Shown here: piece after piece, positions 61,737-64,000 of the stretch
Numbering within the stretch: the stretch's first letter is position 1
Layout of the letters: every line of letters starts with the position of its first letter
Origin: Paenibacillus polysaccharolyticus
GTDB lineage: Bacteria > Bacillota > Bacilli > Paenibacillales > Paenibacillaceae
Assembly (NCBI RefSeq): GCF_900102085.1
Contig: NZ_FMVM01000003.1
Location: 310,001-374,000 of the forward strand
Length of the DNA: 64,000 bases
Direction: 5' to 3'
Notes under the pieces: generated by a model
What the model saw: the letters and a program-made list of their open reading frames with translations, nothing else
The model's database searches: none
Told to the model about the DNA's origin: nothing
Position numbers and translations under genes: made by a program

Positions 61737-62413
61737 GCCTGCTTCACCCTTTCTACAAATGCTGTAATTTTGGATATATCTTTCAGACCTTCCGTCTCCA
61801 CGCCACTTGATACGTCTACGCCATAAGGTCTGTACGTTTGAATTAAATGTTGTACATTGTCCGTCTGAAGTCCGCCTGCAACAAACATGGCAATACGGCG
61901 TTCAGCAGCCCATTCTGCATATACAGGTATACGTTCCCAAGCAAATGTTTTGCCAGAACCGCCACCATACAATGGATCAAAAGTATCCAGCAAGATCGCA
62001 TCAACAAAACCCACGTAATCATTTAACCGTTGCACAGCAGCATAATCCGCATCCTGTTCTGTTTCGTCTTTTGGAAAAGAAACGACCTTGAACACCTCTG
62101 CATCCCAGAGCTCTTTCACTTGTTGACAGAATTCCGCACTTTCCTGGCCATGCAACTGGATCACATCCAAAGACACTGTTTCCATCACATGTTTCAGTTC
62201 TTGCATCGTTGGATTCACAAAAACACCAGCAAGTTTCGGCCGTTCATGTAGAGACCATTCAAACAATACCGATCTCAACTCCGCTGCCTTCTCAGGAGTA
62301 ATTTGTCGTCGGGACTTGGCAAATACGACACCAATATAGTCCACAGGCAAGTTTATCATCGATTTTAGCACTTCAACGTCCTGAAGTCCACATATTTTTA
62401 CGGCCGCTGGCAT
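61733..62413 (-). CDS. trpF: Phosphoribosylanthranilate isomerase
   Basis: TrpF (about 226 residues) has the family start [13 protein letters not shown] with the catalytic Cys, [26 protein letters not shown]-type (VIQLHGQES) and [21 protein letters not shown] prefer the ATG at 62413 (GAAGAG upstream); an earlier ATG at 62470, overlapping the trpC stop, would add 19 residues not seen in the family but would allow coupling. Confidence 0.94.
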   Translation of the reverse strand: MPAAVKICGLQDVEVLKSMINLPVDYIGVVFAKSRRQITPEKAAELRSVLFEWSLHERPKLAGVFVNPTMQELKHVMETVSLDVIQLHGQESAEFCQQVKELWDAEVFKVVSFPKDETEQDADYAAVQRLNDYVGFVDAILLDTFDPLYGGGSGKTFAWERIPVYAEWAAERRIAMFVAGGLQTDNVQHLIQTYRPYGVDVSSGVETEGLKDISKITAFVERVKQA

Positions 62414-62469
62414 CAAGTTCTCTTCTTTACGGGAACCTGCACCTGTATCGTCATATATCGGGTTATTCA

Positions 62470-63258
62470 TTATTTCGGTCCCATCAGATCGTAAACAGCA
62501 GCTTCCACATCGTCTTTACGCATAAGATGCTCTCCAACGAGAATACCGTGCACGCCAGCTTCAATCAGGGGTTTCGTCGATTCCGCACCGTCGATCCCGC
62601 TTTCGCTAATGAGCGTCACACCTAGTGGAATCAGTTCCATCAGATCGAGCGTGGTATTCAGACTGGTTTCGAACGTTTTCAAATTTCGGTTATTGATACC
62701 AACAAGTGTCGCTTCAGGAATCTCTAATACCGTTTCCAGTTCTGCCCGATCATGAACTTCAATTAAAGCATCCAGTCCAAGACTTTTCGCAAACGTTAGA
62801 AATTGACGAATCTGCCCCGGCGTGAGAATGCTGGCAATCAGCAAGATCGCGTCTGCTCCCAAAAGTCTAGCTTCTGCAATCTGTGACTCATCGATCATAA
62901 AGTCCTTGCGCAAGAGCGGAATATTCACAGCCTGATGAATAGCCTGCAAATACTCGTTACTACCCTGAAAATAGGAAACATCCGTTAGCACAGAGATACA
63001 ATCAGCACCCGCACGTTCATAGGCAGAAGCAATCTCTACCGGATGAAAATCCGGGCGAATTAACCCTTTGGATGGCGAGGCCTTCTTCACTTCGGCAATA
63101 AGCCCCAGCTTACGACTGCGTCTACTTGACAGTGCCTGTTCAAACCCGCGTGCAGCCGGTAATTGTTCAATCTTTTTCATAGCTTCATCCATGTTAAACG
63201 TCTGTGCAAGAGCCTGCACTTCTTTATGTTTTGTCGCAACGATTCGATCAAGATACAT
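62470..63258 (-). CDS. trpC: Indole-3-glycerol phosphate synthase
   Basis: TrpC (262 residues) closes the indole ring. IAEVKKASPSKGLIRPDFHP, VLTDVSYFQGSNEYL, LLRKDFMID, GINNRNLKTFE and SESGI mark the beta-barrel catalytic residues (Lys, Glu). It overlaps the end of trpD by 11 bases. Confidence 0.97.
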   Translation of the reverse strand: MYLDRIVATKHKEVQALAQTFNMDEAMKKIEQLPAARGFEQALSSRRSRKLGLIAEVKKASPSKGLIRPDFHPVEIASAYERAGADCISVLTDVSYFQGSNEYLQAIHQAVNIPLLRKDFMIDESQIAEARLLGADAILLIASILTPGQIRQFLTFAKSLGLDALIEVHDRAELETVLEIPEATLVGINNRNLKTFETSLNTTLDLMELIPLGVTLISESGIDGAESTKPLIEAGVHGILVGEHLMRKDDVEAAVYDLMGPK

Positions 63259-64000
63259 GATTGTACGCCTCCGTTGTATGAATTAACTGTCCAAGCTTAC
63301 TGGCCGCTTTACCCGAGTCCACTGCCTCTGCAGCGATTTTAACGCCATCTGCAATGCTGTCCGCAAGGCCGGATACATAAATACATGCCCCTGCATTCAG
63401 CAACACAACATCCCGGTAAGCACTGCGTTCACCCTGGAAGATCCGATGTATAATTTCGGCATTCTGCGCCGCATCTCCTCCAAGCACTGCTTCGAGCGGA
63501 TGCAAAGACAGCCCCATATCGCGTGGGTCAATGTCATACGTGTGCACTACCCCGTTCCGCAACTCCGATACCTGTGTAGGTGCAGAGATACTGATTTCGT
63601 CCAGACCATCATGGCTGGCAACAACTAGCGCTCTTTTCAAACCGAGGCGGTTAAGCACTTCTGCAATCATCGGCGTCCGGGAGCGATCATACAATCCGAG
63701 CAATTGGCGGTCTGCACCGGCTGGATTGGTTAATGGTCCAAGCATATTGAAAATCGTGCGCACACCCAGCTCTTTTCTCGGAGCCGCCGCATGACGCATG
63801 GATGGATGGTATACCTGAGCAAAACAGAAACAGATTCCGATCTCATCTAGACATTGTCTGGCCTGCTCTCCATTCAGATGAATATTAACGCCGAGCACTT
63901 CCAACACATCCGCACTGCCTGCTTTGCCAGAAGCTGAACGATTGCCGTGTTTGGCTACTCGAACTGAAACTGCCGAAGCAATAATGGCCGATGCTGTAGA
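63248..64000 (-). CDS. trpD: Anthranilate phosphoribosyltransferase, N-terminus beyond window
   Basis: The frame runs into the right edge of the window. The visible 250 residues start inside the family motif region VAKHGNRSASGKAGSADVLE, continue with RKELGVRTIFNMLGPLTNPA and VVASHDGLDEIS, and end at 63248. TrpD transfers phosphoribosyl pyrophosphate to anthranilate. It is the first visible gene of trpDCFBA; trpE should lie just beyond. Confidence 0.97.
   Translation of the reverse strand, partial: STASAIIASAVSVRVAKHGNRSASGKAGSADVLEVLGVNIHLNGEQARQCLDEIGICFCFAQVYHPSMRHAAAPRKELGVRTIFNMLGPLTNPAGADRQLLGLYDRSRTPMIAEVLNRLGLKRALVVASHDGLDEISISAPTQVSELRNGVVHTYDIDPRDMGLSLHPLEAVLGGDAAQNAEIIHRIFQGERSAYRDVVLLNAGACIYVSGLADSIADGVKIAAEAVDSGKAASKLGQLIHTTEAYNHVS

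Noticed and set aside
1-64000. CRISPR arrays, insertion sequences, prophage, tRNA or rRNA genes
   Set aside because: No regularly spaced repeats, transposase or phage proteins, or cloverleaf-like sequences were seen.

Overview
The window looks like a chromosomal segment of a Paenibacillus-type member of the Firmicutes. Evidence is the gene order shared with Bacillus subtilis (trp-hisC-tyrA, qcrABC-ypjABC, mazG-like-dapB-mgsA-bshB1-bshA-cca-birA-panBCD-dinG, ypmB, asnS-dnaD), strong AGGAGG-type ribosome sites, a proline T-box, 7-1-7 Fur boxes, and the tandem cell-wall amidases with copper-amine-oxidase-like N-terminal domains that are common in Paenibacillus. No phage, insertion sequence, CRISPR array, rRNA or tRNA gene was seen. 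The species is inferred, not proven.

Layout. 1-6.1 kb (minus): a cell-surface group with an S-layer-homology protein (runs off the left edge), a GerMN lipoprotein and two paralogous N-acetylmuramoyl-L-alanine amidases. 6.3-9.7 kb: leuCD with a divergent LysR regulator; the shared intergenic region holds a Fur box and a LysR-type palindrome. 10-15.6 kb: an omega-amidase (MtnU-like) and an aminotransferase (MtnE-like) flank a Fur-controlled siderophore pair, an AraC regulator with a fused binding-protein-like sensor plus a binding lipoprotein. 15.6-21.8 kb (plus): a proline T-box followed by proB-proA-proC-mtnW-mtnX-mtnB, so proline synthesis and methionine salvage appear to share one transcript. 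21.8-24.2 kb: an ECF sigma/anti-sigma/membrane-protein operon whose sigma gene seems to begin at AUU.

24.4-33.7 kb (minus): hbd-ackA-asnS-dnaD, a short FtsH-like protease with a membrane-anchored partner, ypmB, and rex-mtaD. 33.9-49.7 kb: the B. subtilis-like housekeeping block dinG, TPR, panDCB (with a structured leader), birA, cca, bshA, bshB1, mgsA, dapB, TPR, MazG-like; then divergent ypjC, and ypjB, ypjA. 49.8-54.7 kb: menaquinol:cytochrome c reductase qcrABC, ypiF, a very small IDEAL-domain gene, a gamma-carbonic-anhydrase-like protein whose ribosome site lies in a hairpin, and one unrecognised protein. 54.9-57.1 kb: a phosphatase and a second ECF sigma/zinc-anti-sigma pair. 57.2-64 kb: aromatic amino acid genes tyrA, hisC, trpABFCD (trpD runs off the right edge).

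The most striking unexplained element is a short plus-strand transcription unit at about 57265-57383, between the second sigma operon and tyrA. It has a perfect sigma-A promoter (TTGACA, 17 bp, TATAAT) about 80 bp ahead of a strong terminator, and no credible ORF. It is a candidate small RNA with three predicted hairpins and an exposed CU-rich, anti-Shine-Dalgarno-like loop.
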